Assembly (NCBI GenBank): GCA_016271365.2
Contig: JADMNL010000028.1
Span: forward strand, 58,360,001 to 58,424,000
Direction: 5' to 3'
Length of the DNA: 64,000 nt
Source of the DNA: Neoceratodus forsteri
Taxonomy: Eukaryota > Chordata > Ceratodontiformes > Ceratodontidae
Shown: positions 32,000 through 43,389 of the stretch, piece by piece
Layout of the letters: each line of letters opens with the position of its first letter
Position numbering within the stretch: position 1 is the first letter of the stretch
Translations under genes and position numbers: made by a program
The notes under the pieces: generated by a model
The model's database searches: none
What the model was told of the DNA's origin: nothing
Seen by the model: only the letters and a program-made list of their open reading frames with translations

Positions 32000-33740
32000 C
32001 AGGAGCTAGGCATGCAGACGAAGGAATTTGAGGTTGGGGGGGACCAGGGTCCCTTGAGCCTGTGTCAGCAGATCCCTGCCAAGGGGAGAGGGACCGGAGG
32101 TTCCTCCACTACGTGTTGCAGTAATGGAAACCATACCTGCCGTGGCCAGAATGGTGCGACTAGGATCATGCTGGCCCTCTCCTTCTGCAGCTTGATTAGC
32201 ACCCTCTGTATCAGAAGAAATGAAGGGAAAGCAAAAAGAAACCTCCTGCTTAAGGAGATGGACAACGCGTCTGCCAGGAAACTCCAGACCCTGGATCTAA
32301 CGAGCAGAAACTGGGCAGTTTTGCACGGAGTGGGAATGCAAAAAAGTCCAACTCTTGATAATCCCATCTGGTGAATAGATCATCTGTGACAGATGAGAGA
32401 AGTTCCCATTCGTGCATGCTGGACTACGTCTGGCTGAGGCTGTCTGCCAGGGTGTTTAGCAAGCTCAGGACATGGACTGCCAAGAGAACCAGACTGTGGT
32501 CTAGCACCCAATACCAAACTCTCATGGCCTCCCTGCATGGGGGATATGAATGTGTCCTTCCCACTTGTTGATATAGTAGACAACACAGATTGAAAGACTG
32601 TAGCGACAGCTGACCCGGGAGGAGATGGTTCTGAAATGCCTGGATGGCATACAGGACTGTCCGCATCTTCAGAACATTGATATGTAAGGACAGCTCGATC
32701 TGCACCATGTCCCTTGAGTCTGAAAGGGACACAGATACACTCCCAAGCCCAAGCCGAAAGCATCCATGGTGAGGATTTGCTGGGGGGGGGGGAGATCTGG
32801 AATGAGACCCCTTGCAACAGGTTCTATGGGTCCATCCACCACTGGAGCACCTTGTGGACTGGGGAGGAGACCAGCACTAACTGATCTAATTCATCCGTGC
32901 GTTGATCCCACTGCACCCTAAGTGTCCACTAGAGGATTCGCATGTGCAGCCTGGCCAAGGAAACCGTGGGAATGGCCGCAGCCATCAGACCCAATAGCCT
33001 CAGACATACCCTCACAGGGATATAATGGCTCTGGGCAACCTCCTGAGCCTGGACAATAAGGCATTCTGCCCTGTTTGGGGGCAGGAAGGCTTTGTCCTGG
33101 GCCAATTTCAGAACCGCCCCATATATTGCAGCCTTTGGGATGGGATCAGGACCGACTTGGGCAGGACAGTGATGCCCATTGAAAGAAACAGCTGGAGGGT
33201 TCTTTCCAGAGTCCAAAGGAGCTGTTGTCTGGATGGGGCCTACAGGAGCCAGTCCTCCAGATAGAGGAAAACATACAGTCCCTCCCTCCTGAGAGCTGCT
33301 GCTTCTGCTGCTAAGCATTTCGTTAAGACCTGCGACGCAGAGGATAAGCCAAAGGGCAATACTTTGAATTGGTAGCGCTCACCCTGAAAAAGAAATCAGG
33401 GGAATCTCCTGTGCGATGGAAACACTGAGATATGAAGGCAAGCATCCTGCATGTCCAGGGAGCATAGCCAGCCACCCTGCATGAGTAGAGGCATCAGACC
33501 TGGCAGGGTTACCACCAGAATTGTTTGTACTGGACATACAGATTGAGGTCCTTGAGATCTAGTATGGGCCTGAGATCTCCAGTTGTTTTGTGGACCAGGA
33601 AGAACCTGGATTAAAATCCCTTGTTCCTTTGGCGCCTGGGCACTGGCTCGATGGTCTCTTTGAGCAGAAGAGACTGTACCCCCTCCAAGAGGGCGGACAG
33701 ATGGGCCAGGGGGTAGGTGGAGGGTACTGGAAGAGTCTCT
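32000..33740 (-). pseudogene. DIRS B reverse transcriptase and RNase H
   Basis: RNase H pieces lie at 32424-32732 ('NVLKMRTVLYAIQAF', 'LNTLADSLS'). RT pieces lie at 32929-33318 and upstream. The polymerase motif reads YLED at 33252-33263 in the frame 'YVFLYLEDWLL', instead of YLDD. 'FTKCLAAEAAA'-like sequence follows the DIRS pattern of 'FTKxMAVV' near 33310. Stops and frame changes are frequent. The N-terminus of RT ends near 33740, where another insertion begins. The RT copies the element RNA in the DIRS cycle; this copy could not. Confidence 0.8.
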
Positions 33741-33749
33741 GGGGACAAT

Positions 33750-34300
33750 TCTTTTTATTTATTTTTTTATAATTAAGGTGTTTATTGATAAAACAGTGAA
33801 ATATTACAATCATTAGCACATTTTACACCCATATACACAGTAAATTAGGTTGCCCATACCATAACATTCTCCAGATAGGGTAAAAACAGTTATAGTTTAC
33901 ATCTCCTATGACATTTCCTCGGTTTCTAAGTAGTAGAATATATATATATATATATCTATATATATCTATATAGATATATATAGATATATATATAGATATA
34001 TATATATATATATATACATATATACATACACACACACACACATATATATACATATATATAGCTATAGATAGATAGGAGGATTGAAAGACCCTCTCCCTAA
34101 GAGGAGAGGGTCTATAACGAATGTTCAATAGCTGAGGTGCGTCAGGTGGACTAGAAGAAAGGGAGACGAGAGAGCAGGGGGGACAGAGAGGAAGTGAAGA
34201 GGAGAGCCAGCCCTATACAAGTGTAATCTCCCACTTCCATCTCCCCCCGTCCCCATATCTCACCCCACTATCTATAGTATGAAGTCTGGGTAGCAGTCTA
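33750..34300. mobile_element. Insertion in DIRS B with AT microsatellite
   Basis: It starts with 'tttttatttatttttttata', like a reversed A-rich tail. It contains an imperfect (TA)n/(GATA)n tract at 33938-34075 and a G/A-rich stretch (34135-34215). It separates RT from gag of B. It is probably a minus-strand retroelement 3' region; the family is unknown. Confidence 0.55.
33938..34075. repeat. (TA)n / (TAGA)n microsatellite
   Basis: About 138 bp of TA repeats with interspersed TC and TAGA steps and a short (CA)n run at 34028-34042. Confidence 0.92.
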
Positions 34301-34301
34301 A

Positions 34302-35693
34302 TTAATAAAGGACCCACTTACGCCTTTCTGGGGGCAGTTCTATGAGATCTAGAGTGTGACCCCTCTCTATAATCTGAAGAATACAGGTATCTGAAGTGAT
34401 GGTTCTCCACTGATTGAGTTGGAGGGAGAACCGACCTCCAACCACCACCTCTTCGCCGGGGACTGGAAGAAGGGGGTCCAGCAAGGAGTCAAGCAAAGGT
34501 GGATATAGCCACTGGCGCTGATCCGTCATCCCTAGGGCACTTTGCAGCAGCGCCAGAGGAGGAGGAGGAGGGGTACGCAAGATGGAGGAAGCTCTTCTCT
34601 TGCTTTGGGGCTGGGAGGCTGTTCTAGATTTGAGGGACACCTTGCGAAAAGGAGGTCGCTGCCTGCTCTTTGGCTGAGTATGGTACAGCGAGTAGACAGA
34701 CTTGATAGCCCTGCCAGATGCCTGCAGATCATTTATGATGTCCTGAACATCTGGCCCGAATAGCTTAGAGCCATTAAAAGGGGCTTTAAGCACCTTTTGC
34801 TGGACATCAGTAAGAAAGCCAGAGACCCTCACGCAGGAGTGCCTATTAAGGTAAATGCTTGTGGCAGCAGCCCTGGCATCTGTATCTGAACTATCGTAGA
34901 GTACCCTAAGGAGATAATTTCTAATATCCTCTGTGCACTGCAGGCATTTGAGAACCTCCTGTTTCTTGGAGCAAAGAGGACGGGCCTGGGCAGAAGCCTT
35001 TCCCTTCTTCCAAGTGGTATTCTGGTACTTAACCAGGTGAGAGAAGAAGTTGGCAATCCTCAGCCCCAAGGTGGAGGAAGCATATACCCTCTTACCCCAG
35101 AGGTCAATCCTACAGGATTCTCTGTTAGGGGGAAGGGAGCTGAGGTGCTTGGGCACCTTTGACCTGTCATCGGCTGTCTTTATAACCACAGGATCAGTTT
35201 TGGGTTGGGCAGCATAGTGTGGAAGGTCCTAGGGTGCATGATATAACGTATCTACTCTGTGGAGCATGGCTGGGCTGGAACCATGTCAGGTCTGTGCCAG
35301 GCAGCAGTAGTGGCATTCCTCAGGGCTGGAAGGATAGGAGGAATGACCCTTGGAAGAACTTCTGGGATTTCCAGAAAGTCCACCAGCTCCCTTCTGGTGG
35401 CATCCTCCTCTTCAGTGTGGAAGCCCATAACTGTGGACAGCTGCTTCATAACATTGATGAAAGTAGGGTCCTCTGGAGTAGACCTGGTAGTATGTTTGAT
35501 GGAGTCCTCACTCACTGAGGAGGCAGTGGACCTGTCAGAGGAAAGGGTTTTTTCCTCTTCCTCAGGTAAGATGAGTTCAGGATGGTACTCCTCTTCGATG
35601 CTGACCAGCTCCAGCTCGAGGTCCAACAAATGAGGAACCAATGATGGCCCGCGGGGAACAACTTGCGGAGGCCAAAATGGTGTCATAGACTTT
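34302..35693 (-). pseudogene. DIRS B gag, central and C-terminal part
   Basis: A frame of 295 codons (34302-35189) begins with 'SKVPKHLSSLPPNRES' and has 'GKRVYASSTLGLRIANFFSH'. It continues with 'DTDARAAATSIYLNRHSC', 'FNGSKLFGPDVQDII' and a basic Ser/Arg-rich end. The frame at 35252-35743 supplies an acidic upstream part with 'ELELVSIEEEYHPEL' and 'ILPEEEEK'. Copies of 'NRESCR' and 'VYASSTLG' also occur as 'NKESRK' and 'VCVSATLG' in A, and 'DKESKK' and 'VYAMLPL' in C. The gag is interrupted at 35693 by the CR1 3' end. Confidence 0.82.
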
Positions 35694-35943
35694 GAAACAT
35701 AGAAACACAGAATTTGACGGCAGATAAGGACTGCTTGGCCCACCCAGTCTGCCCATTTCCCCTACCTAATGGATAAGCTGCAGATCCTAGTTAACCAGCA
35801 GCCTACTTCTTTCTACCCCTACCCCCTAGAATTACCTTATGACTGTCCCATGCATGCTTGAATTCAACCACTGTTTTTGACTCCAGAACCTCCTCCGGAA
35901 GGTCGCTCAATGCATCCACAACCTCTCTGTGAAAAATACTTCC

Positions 35944-38070
35944 TTACATTACTTGAGCCACCACCCCCATCTTCAAATTGTGCCCCCTTGTTCTTGCACA
36001 CCTCTTTTTTTGAAAGATGCTACCCTCTTGGACTTTGTTGATTCCCTTGAGGCACTTTAAAGTTTCTATCATGTCCCCCCTCTCCCTCCTTTCCTCGAGG
36101 CTATACATATTAAGCTCCTTTAGTCTCTCTTCACACGTCTTCTGGTGCAGACCCTGCACCATTTTAGTTGCCCTCCTCTGGACAGCTTCCATCTTGTCTA
36201 TGTCCTTGCGGAGATTGGGTCTCCAGAACTGCACACAGTACTCCAGATGGGGTCTCACCAGCTGTCTGTACAGAGAGATAACAACTTCCTGTTTTCTACT
36301 GGTGATGCCTCTCCCTATGCATCACAGTATCCCCCCTCCTTACTGCCCTCTCACATTGCTTGCCCACTTTTAAGTCATCTGATATGACTACCCCCAGGTC
36401 CCTTTCCATTTTTTTTGTTGTTAGTATCTCACCCCCCATTGTGTACTCTTCCCCTGGGTTTTTGTTTCCCATGTGCATTACCTTGCACTTCTTAGCATTA
36501 AATCTAAGCTGCCTACATTTGACCATTCCTCTAACCTTGCCAAGCCCCTTCTCATCCTTTCCACCCCACCTTGTGCATCAACTCTGTTGCAGATCTTTGT
36601 GTCATCTGCAAAGAGACATACTTCTCCTTCCAGTCCCTCTGCAATGTCACTTATAAAGACATTGAAGAGGACCGGTCCTAATACTGAACCCTGCGGCACC
36701 CCACTAGTAACCCCCCTTTCTTCACAGTGGACTCCATTTACTATTACCTTCTGTGTCCTATTCTCCAGCCAATTCTTTACCCAGGCTATCATCTTGGGAC
36801 CCACACCCAGGCGGGCAAACTTGTACATTAATCTTTTGTGTGGGACTGAGTCAAATGCCTTGCTAAAGTCTAGGTAGGCCATGTCCACAGTCCCTCCCTG
36901 ATCTACTATTTTGGTTACCCAGTCAAAGAAATCTATTAGATTTGTCTGGCATGACCTTCCTGCTGTGAACCCATGCTACCTTGGCTGCTGTGCCCCTCTG
37001 GCCTCTAGGTACTCGACAATTCTTTCCTTCAAAAGTGATTCCATCATTTTCCCTATCACTGAGGTTAAACTAACAGGTCTGTAGTTTCCTGCTTCTGCCC
37101 TGCTCCCACTTGTGTGAAGGAGAATCGCATCTGCCCTCTTCCAGTCCTCAGGTACCACCCCATCCTCCCATGATTTGTTGCTCCTTCTGTGATTCCTTGT
37201 ACTTTCTGAATGCTTTCTTTTTCTCTTGAACCTTCACTGCCACCCTCCTTTGAGAACCATAGTGGTTTCTTACATCATTTTGTTTTGTTTATTTGCTTCA
37301 CACAAAGGCTTGTTACCTCTGTGATGGCAGTTTTTATTATTCCCCATTGTTCTTCCACCCCTCCTTCCTGCCCATTTGCTAGTGCATTCCTTAGGCACTC
37401 ACCCATTTTGGCAAAGTCAGCCCTCCTGAAGTCCAGTACTTTGCCTTTGTATGGCTTGACTCTATTGCTGTGTTTATTGTGAACCATACTGTTCGATGGT
37501 TGCTAGTTCCCAGATGGCTACCCACTTCTACATCTGTGATCCTCTCTCCATCTTCATTTGAGAGAACCAGGTCTAAGATTGCTCCCTCTCGAGTGGGTTC
37601 CAATACTAGTTGTCTAAGGCATGCCCCTGTAGGGTATCTAGAATAAACCCACTCTTAGAAGTGGCTGCTGCAACTGCACTCCAGTTAACATCTGGCATAT
37701 TCAGATCACCCATCAGCAATATCTCCCCTTTATCTGCCATTCTAAGTATACTTTCTATCAATTCCTTGTCCATTTCCTCCCCCTGAGAGGGGGTTCTGTA
37801 TACAACCCCTGTGCGGACTGTGTTGCCATTGCCTGCCTCCAAATTGACCCACAGTGCTTCTTCTCCTCCCTGTTTACCCTTTTGTTCTGTTGCTTTGATT
37901 CTTTCTCTTATGTAGACAGCTACTCCTCCTCCTCCTCTTTTACCCTCCCTGTCCCTCCTGTAGATAGTGTATCCTGGTATGCTCACGTCCCAGTCATGGT
38001 TCTGTGCGTGCCATGTTTCTGTGACTGCTACGATATCCAGATGTTCCTCCTCCATCAAGGCCACTAATTC
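35944..38070 (-). pseudogene. CR1 copy 1 ORF2 (endonuclease and RT)
   Basis: The endonuclease frame at 37606-38064 has 'EEHLDIVAVTETW', 'DWDVSIPGYTIYRRDREG', 'GGGVAVYIRE' and 'LLMGDLNMPDVNW'. Then come 'LGTSNHRTVWF' (37391-37603) and a deleted linker. RT begins 'DWKRADAILLHTSGSRAEAG', with 'NYRPVSLTSVIGKMME'. The 36478-36888 frame has 'YLDFSKAFDSVPHKRL', 'SGVPQGSVLGPVLFN' and 'CLFADDTKICNRVD', so the RT catalytic box is intact. The C-terminus at 35944-36258 has '[20 protein letters not shown]' and '[13 protein letters not shown]'. At least five frames are needed. Confidence 0.9.
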
Positions 38071-38259
38071 AGGAACTTGTTACCCAGACTACGGGCATTG
38101 GTACTCATTGCTCTACATTTTTTGATGGCTTTACCTTCTGTAGCAGCATCCCCCACTGACCTTTCTACCTTGGTCTTTCTATCATTTAGTACCCCGTTTT
38201 GTAGGGGGAGGCTGGGGTTTTCCTGCTGCTTATCAGTGCCTCCCCCCTTGACTAGTTTA

Positions 38260-39151
38260 AAAGCTTGCCAATGAAGCATTTAAACCGACTGCCCAAAATA
38301 CTTGTTTCCTGGACAGATGCAGACCATCCTGCCAGTATAGGCTGGTGTCCCTCCAGGTGGAACCCCAGTCCCCAATGAAGCCAAACCCCTGTGCCAAACA
38401 CCATTTTTTCAACCATTTGTTAAACTGTATGGTGCAAAGTACCCTCGTCTCACCCATGCCACTGACAGGCAGCACCTCTGAGAAGGATACTGTGTGTGCT
38501 ACTTGTCTTAGGCCCCTCCCCAACTCTACAAAGTCCTTCTGCACTGCTCTAATCTGTGATGAGCCAAGTCATTTGTCCTAGGTGGACAATGGCGTCAGCT
38601 CAGGCTCCGTGATCCAAGGATGTGCTTCCTGTCCCTCAAGCCATGGCATCAGGCAGGCACCTTACTTCAGTTTTCCCTGCTCCCCCCAGTTCTATCCCCC
38701 TAATAATTGAGTCCCCCACCAGGAGCTGCTTCCTTTCCCTGTGGTGCCCTCTGCCTCCTTCCTGAGGGCCTCCCTTGTGACAGTTGTCTGCACGCTCCTT
38801 AGTCTCCTCTGTGGGTGCATCCATAGGGGAACTATGCTCCCCCAGAATGGTGTATGGATTGTGGAGTGGAACAACTGACTGGGTGTGCCTCTGTTCCACC
38901 ACCCTTACCCTCCCTGAGCCTACTGTGGTCCAACTGCTGTGCTTTCTTCGCAACCTCTGAGGTAGTGGTGGTGGCTCTGGTGCTCCTTGGATGGGGGAGG
39001 TTCCCTTACTACTGTCCAGTGCGGCCTGAAGATGGGCAACTTCCTCCCTCAGGGCAGACAGTTGTCTGCAAAGAGGGCAGCATCTCAGCCTCCAGAAAGA
39101 TTCCCAGAAGACTGCTGCCCCACAGCCATTACATTGCACTACTCCCCACAT
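38260..39151 (-). pseudogene. CR1 copy 1 ORF1 (Cys motif, coiled coil, esterase)
   Basis: The 38636-39151 frame (171 codons) starts 'MWGVVQCNGCGAAVFWE' with a second Cys pair 'CCPLCRQL'. A short coiled-coil-like 'LREEVAHLQAALD' follows, then a variable Pro/Ser linker and 'QLLVGDSIIRGIELG', the GDS block of an SGNH esterase. A frameshift follows. The downstream frame 38257-38544 has 'DFVELGRGLRQVAHTVSF' and the terminal 'DGLHLSRKQ' block that holds the catalytic Asp and His. The GTND block lies in the shifted region between. This is the ORF1 layout of CR1 LINEs. Confidence 0.88.
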
Positions 39152-39178
39152 AACTGTCTACCTTGTTTAGTTTTTTTT

Positions 39179-39203
39179 GTGTGTGTGTGTGTGTGTGTGT
39201 GTG
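39179..39203. repeat. (GT)n microsatellite
   Basis: Twelve GT units immediately upstream of the CR1 copy 1 5' end. Confidence 0.92.
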
Positions 39204-39639
39204 ATTGGTTTGTTATATAGAAATACATGTATTTATATAATGTGTATGCTTATATTGTCAGTGCAGTGTGCTAGAAAGGATATGACAGTGATATGCACCT
39301 TGCCCTCTTGAGGAAATGATGTCAGAACCCCAGGTATAAAGGAACTATTTCCAGGGGTGGGTGGGGTGAGGGGTGGGAAGGGTTTGGGCCTAAACTGTGC
39401 CCTCACGAAACAATCAGCTAAAAGCTCTGACCTACATGCGCATGAGTGCCTTCCTGTCAGCAAGATGCCCTACATGACAATTTGACAGAGAAATACCCTG
39501 CTAATCAAACATAGAAAATCCAAACATCCAAGTCAGACACAGGCAAACCTCCCCAGCCCCAAAACAGCCTGGTGACTTGTGCTCTGAAAGCAGTCAGCCC
39601 CAAAACACGTCAGCTGTGCAGAAGGGCAGACACAGAATA
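39204..39639. mobile_element. Unassigned insert flanking element C on the left
   Basis: This 435-bp stretch does not read as DIRS gag on the minus strand and is not CR1. Together with 45411-45955 it probably forms one retroelement into which C inserted, because gag of B resumes only at 45956. No protein match. Confidence 0.4.
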
Positions 39640-39664
39640 CAGGTTACCCACCTGTAACAGGAGT

Positions 39665-39801
39665 TCTAGGAATGGTATATGTTGTTCATCCACACTCATT
39701 GGCAGTATCCTTGCCGCTTTAAATCTTGCGGAAGGTCTTCAAGCTTGCCTTCCCACCCACCGGGTGGTATAACTCGGCTCCGCCCCATGGACGCCAGATC
39801 T
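39665..39801. repeat. DIRS C left inverted terminal repeat
   Basis: The reverse complement matches 45261-45402. Shared blocks are 'tatgttgttcatccacactc', 'attggcagtatccttgccgc', 'tttaaatcttgc', 'ggaaggtcttcaagcttg', 'ggctccgccccatg' and 'cgccagatct'. Bases 39640-39664 are a unique outer extension. Confidence 0.95.
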
Positions 39802-39845
39802 GGCCCGCTGGAAGCTCAGGTTGTCGTCAAGCCGAGGAGTCGGGT

Positions 39846-39950
39846 GGGTGTGGATGAACAACATATACCATTCCTAGAACTCCTGTTACAGGTGAGTAAC
39901 CTGTATTTCTAGGGACATGGATATGTTGTTCATCCACACTCATTGGCAGA
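39846..39950. repeat. DIRS C internal complementary region
   Basis: 39846-39904 is the reverse complement of the left outer terminus (39640-39700) with about one mismatch ('ttcctagaactcctgttaca' against 'tgtaacaggagttctaggaa'). 39905-39950 ('tttctagggacatggatatg' onward) is the reverse complement of the right terminus (45360-45405). The join marks the circle junction used in DIRS replication. Confidence 0.95.
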
Positions 39951-39959
39951 CTCTAGCAG

Positions 39960-41014
39960 TTCTCCGGAGGAGGAGGCAAGACGCACACCCCATATACTTA
40001 CTTGGGAAAGAGAGACTGGAGAACCGAGGCCCCAAAACCAGCATCCCGGCGTGACTCAAGGTCGATGTGGTAGTGGGTAATGAAGGTGTTTGCTGACTTC
40101 CAGGTAGCAGCCCTGCAGATTTCCTGGATAGGGACGTCCCTGGAAGCAGCCACCGTTGCACAGCAGTATGGCGGTAGAATGAGCTCTTATCCTCTGGGAG
40201 GCTCCATGCCCGCTAACTTATGAGAGATCTATGCAGGAGGTTACCCACCTGCTTATCGTCCGCTTGGCTGCAGGTCTGCCAGATGTGGCTTCAGCGTGGG
40301 TGACAAACAGCTGGCGAACCTCTCCCGAATTTCAGCCGTGCGCTCCTTATAATAATGCGCGCCTTCTAGATCCAGAGTATGGAGCCTATATTCGACCTCG
40401 AGGTGTGATTGGGGTAGAACACCGCAGAGTCAACACCTGGTTAAGGTGAAACTCCGACACCACCTTCGGAAGGAATTTCGGGTGGGGGCGCAGGACAACC
40501 TTGTCCCTGTGGAAGACCAGGTAAGGAGACTCGATGGAAAGCGCCTGGAGCTCTCCCATCCTTCTGGCTGACGTGATAGCCACCAAGAAGGCGGTCTTCC
40601 ACGACAGGTGAGAGAGAGCACACCTGTGCATAGGTTCGAATGGCTTGCCCATGAGCTTTGCCAGTACCAGCAGTAGATCCCACGGAGGTGGGGGTTCCCG
40701 CACTGGAGGGGAAATGTGATCAAGGCCTTTGAAAAAGCGCCAGACCACCTTCTCCTGCGCCACCGACTGCTTCCCGGCCCGCGCCCGGTAAGCAGAGATG
40801 GCTGCCAGGTGCACCCTAGGGTCATCGACCTAAGCCCTTGACTAGAAAGGGACCATAAATAGTCCAAGATGCTTGCCAAGGAACAGGAGGAAGGGTCCAA
40901 GCCCTTGTCCTGACACCAAATGGAAAACCTTTTCCATTTGAAGGCATAGCATTTTCTGGTCGACTCCTTACGGGACGCCTCAACTACATTGAGGACCTCG
41001 TCGGAAAGACCCAA
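39960..41014 (-). pseudogene. DIRS C tyrosine recombinase
   Basis: The N-terminal domain frame (40430-41014) has 'ESTRKCYAFKWKRFSIWC' and 'ILDYLWSLSSQGL'. The catalytic part begins in 40386-40814 with 'LSWKTAFLVAITSARRMGEL', giving the first catalytic Arg, then 'VFHRDKVVLRPHPKFLPKV'. Toward the C-terminus the reading 'AHSTA' shows a one-base shift inside the H-x-x-R box (near 40160-40175). In the next frame come 'IQEICRAATWKSANTF' and 'ITHYHID', with the Tyr. The protein therefore needs at least two frame corrections and is inactive as read. Confidence 0.85.
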
Positions 41015-41450
41015 GGCCTGGAACTCTAGCCGCTCAGGAACCAGGCCGTCAGGTGCAGGGATTGAAGGTCCGGATGGAACACCTTCCCCTGATTGACTGA
41101 GAACAGGTCAGGCGAGCTGGAAGCTGCGCGGAGTCCTGGAGCTGAGACTGAGGAGATCTGGGTACCAGAACTGGCGAGGCCAGTCTGGGGCTATCAGAAT
41201 CACCTGCGCCTTGTCCCTCCTCGCCTTGAAAGCACCTTGTGGATCAAGGGAAATGGGGAAAAGCGTAAGAGGCCCGGGTCCATTGCCTCGAGAAGGCATC
41301 CCTGCAGCGAGCCCTGCTGAGGCGGGGCATGGAACAGACTCAGCTTCGCGTTCTCCGTGGGAGGCAAACAGGTCCACCTGAGGTGTGCCCCAAAGGGAGA
41401 ACAGATGCTGTACTACCTCGGCAGGAGAGACCACTCGTGGGATGCAGCCC

Positions 41451-42660
41451 CTATCCGCTCAGGGCATCGGCCAGGGTGTTGGAGGCTCCTGCCACGTGAA
41501 TGGCTAGGAGATCCGCCTCAGGCTGCGCACGACAGTGACCAAATGCGGAGGCTTCCTTGCATAGAAGCATGGCAGCGTCCGCCCTGGCGTTTAGATAGTA
41601 CATAGTCGTGGTATTGTCCGTCTGGACTCGGACCACTTGACCCCGGAGGAACGGAGCAAAAGCGGTGAGAGCTAGGCGGACCGCCCGAGCTCCAGCAGGT
41701 TGATGTGGCATGGGACTCCCTGGGGACCAGAGGCCATGAGCCCGGTGTTCCCCCAGATGGGCACCCCAACCCATCAGAGAGGCATCGGTCGACAGAGAGA
41801 CCGTCGGCTCGGGGCGGACGAACGGGATGCCCTCCTGCAATTGATCTGGAGCGGTCCACCACTGGAAGCATTCCACATCCCCTGTGTCACCGACCTAAGC
41901 TGGTCAAGGGATGCTTAGCGTTGACCACTGGCTGGCCAGTCCCACTGAAGGGGCGCATGTTCCAGCCAGGCCCAGCGGACCACGCTGGGTACAGGCCGCC
42001 ATGAGACCCAGGAGGCCAGGAAGTCCCGGGCAGGGCGCAATTGCCCAACCAGAAATGATCGGGCAAAGGAGGAAAGAACCTCGGCCCTGTCCGCCGGGAG
42101 CCGCGCTCTGGCTCGAAGAGAGTCGAGCTGCGCCCCGATGAATAAAATCACCTGCTTCGGCTCGAGTTCCGACTTGGCCTCGTTGACAAGGAGGCCCAGT
42201 TGAGAGCAGACCTGGAGGGCCAGATCTCTGGACCACTCCGCCTCCTTCCTGGAGGGAGCTGCTATCAGCCAGTCGTCCAGGTAAGGGTACACCGGACCCC
42301 GGCCGCAGGAATGCTGTCACCACTGCCATGCATTTGGTGAAGACCCTGGGAGCTGGAGACAAGCCGAAGGGCATGGCTTGGAACTCGAAGAGATCCTTCG
42401 CTCGAGGCGAAGGAATCTCTGGTGAGGCAGGGCGGATAGGGGCGTGAAAAACGCGTCCTGCAAGTCCAGAGAGCAGAACCACCGCGCGTTCCAAGGATGG
42501 TATTATCTGAGCCAGAGTGACCATCCTGAAGGTTCCAGACCTTAGGAACTTGTTTGAGTCGTGTGGAGTGAGAATGGAGCAAGCCCCGTCCGTTCGGAAC
42601 CAGGAAGTACCTGGACACAAACCCTGGGTCTGAAGGAGGGTCCACCACCTCTCTTACCAC
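41451..42660 (-). pseudogene. DIRS C reverse transcriptase and RNase H
   Basis: RT begins near 42660 with 'SDPGFVSRYFLVPNGRG' (42265-42660). 'FEFQAMPFGLSPAPRVFTKC' follows in the overlapping frame. The polymerase motif is 'YPYLDDWLI' at 42272-42283, with YLDD intact. 'LGLLVNEAKSELEPKQ' and 'FIGAQLDSL' come next (41915-42292). RNase H (41451-41876) shows 'LSTDASLMGWGAHL', 'RVQTDNTTTMYYLN' and 'ASNTLADALS', giving the expected Asp residues. Three frames are needed. The DIRS RT/RH makes the cDNA that is then circularised. Confidence 0.88.
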
Positions 42661-43389
42661 CTCCTTCTGGAGGAGGAGAGTGATCGGCTCGCAGGCAGCC
42701 AGTGAGCTGGGGATCCCGAAGCCCCCGAGGGGCGGCGGCTCCTGAAGGGTGGTGCCTGCTCGAATTCCAGAGGCAGGCCTCTTCCCACCACCTCAAGACC
42801 CACCTGTCCGTGGTAACAGCGGACCAGGCGGAACGGAAGTGCGGGCCGTCCCCAGGGGGACCCAGGGGAGAGGTGGCGGGGATGGGGGCGACACCCCTCA
42901 GCCGTCACTGGGCAGGCTTGGAGGAGGGACCGCCGAGGGACCTCCTGGGCCCTTCCTCCTGCCTCCTGTTAGAGGAAGCCGGCGGCTTGGGTTTGGGATG
43001 CAGGCCGAGCCTGCTGGCCCTGGCGTTACTGGGCGGCGCGCCGGGGCACAGAAGGACGAAAGGGCTTAGGCTGTGGTTTTGCGGCCTTTGTCCTTCTGAG
43101 CGGAAGAGACCAGTCAAGGTGGCATTGGACTTCTCGATCCTCTGCAGGTGACCTTCCACCCCAGGGCCAAGAGGTCAGTCCCAAAGAGAACATCCGCCAA
43201 CTTGTGCTGGGTATCCAAGTAAAGGTGGATATCCTCAGCCAAGCCCGCCCGACCTTAGCCACTGCGGCCGCCACCGATCTGGCACATGAGTCCCCTACCA
43301 TCCAAAGCAGTCTGGAGCTGCTGTTTGGCCACTACCCTGCCCTGGTCCCGCACCTGCTAACCGTAGTCTGCAGATCGGGAAGATGAGAT

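Larger units (their letters stand above)
35693..39165 (-). mobile_element. CR1 LINE copy 1, nearly full length with an internal deletion
   Basis: The 3' end is at 35693 (plus strand 'gaaacatagaaacacagaat' then 'ttgacggcagataagga'). ORF2 runs 38070-35944 and ORF1 39151-38260. The copy collinear at 57938-61925 contains about 448 bp (59453-59900, RT N-terminal linker region) that is missing here between 37180 and 37181. The copy inserted into gag of DIRS B. Its 5' end is near 39165, just before a (GT)n run. Confidence 0.9.

Noticed and set aside
42702..43151. 149-codon plus-strand ORF in the GC-rich DIRS C region
   Set aside because: Shadow of RT/gag on the minus strand; no recognisable domain.
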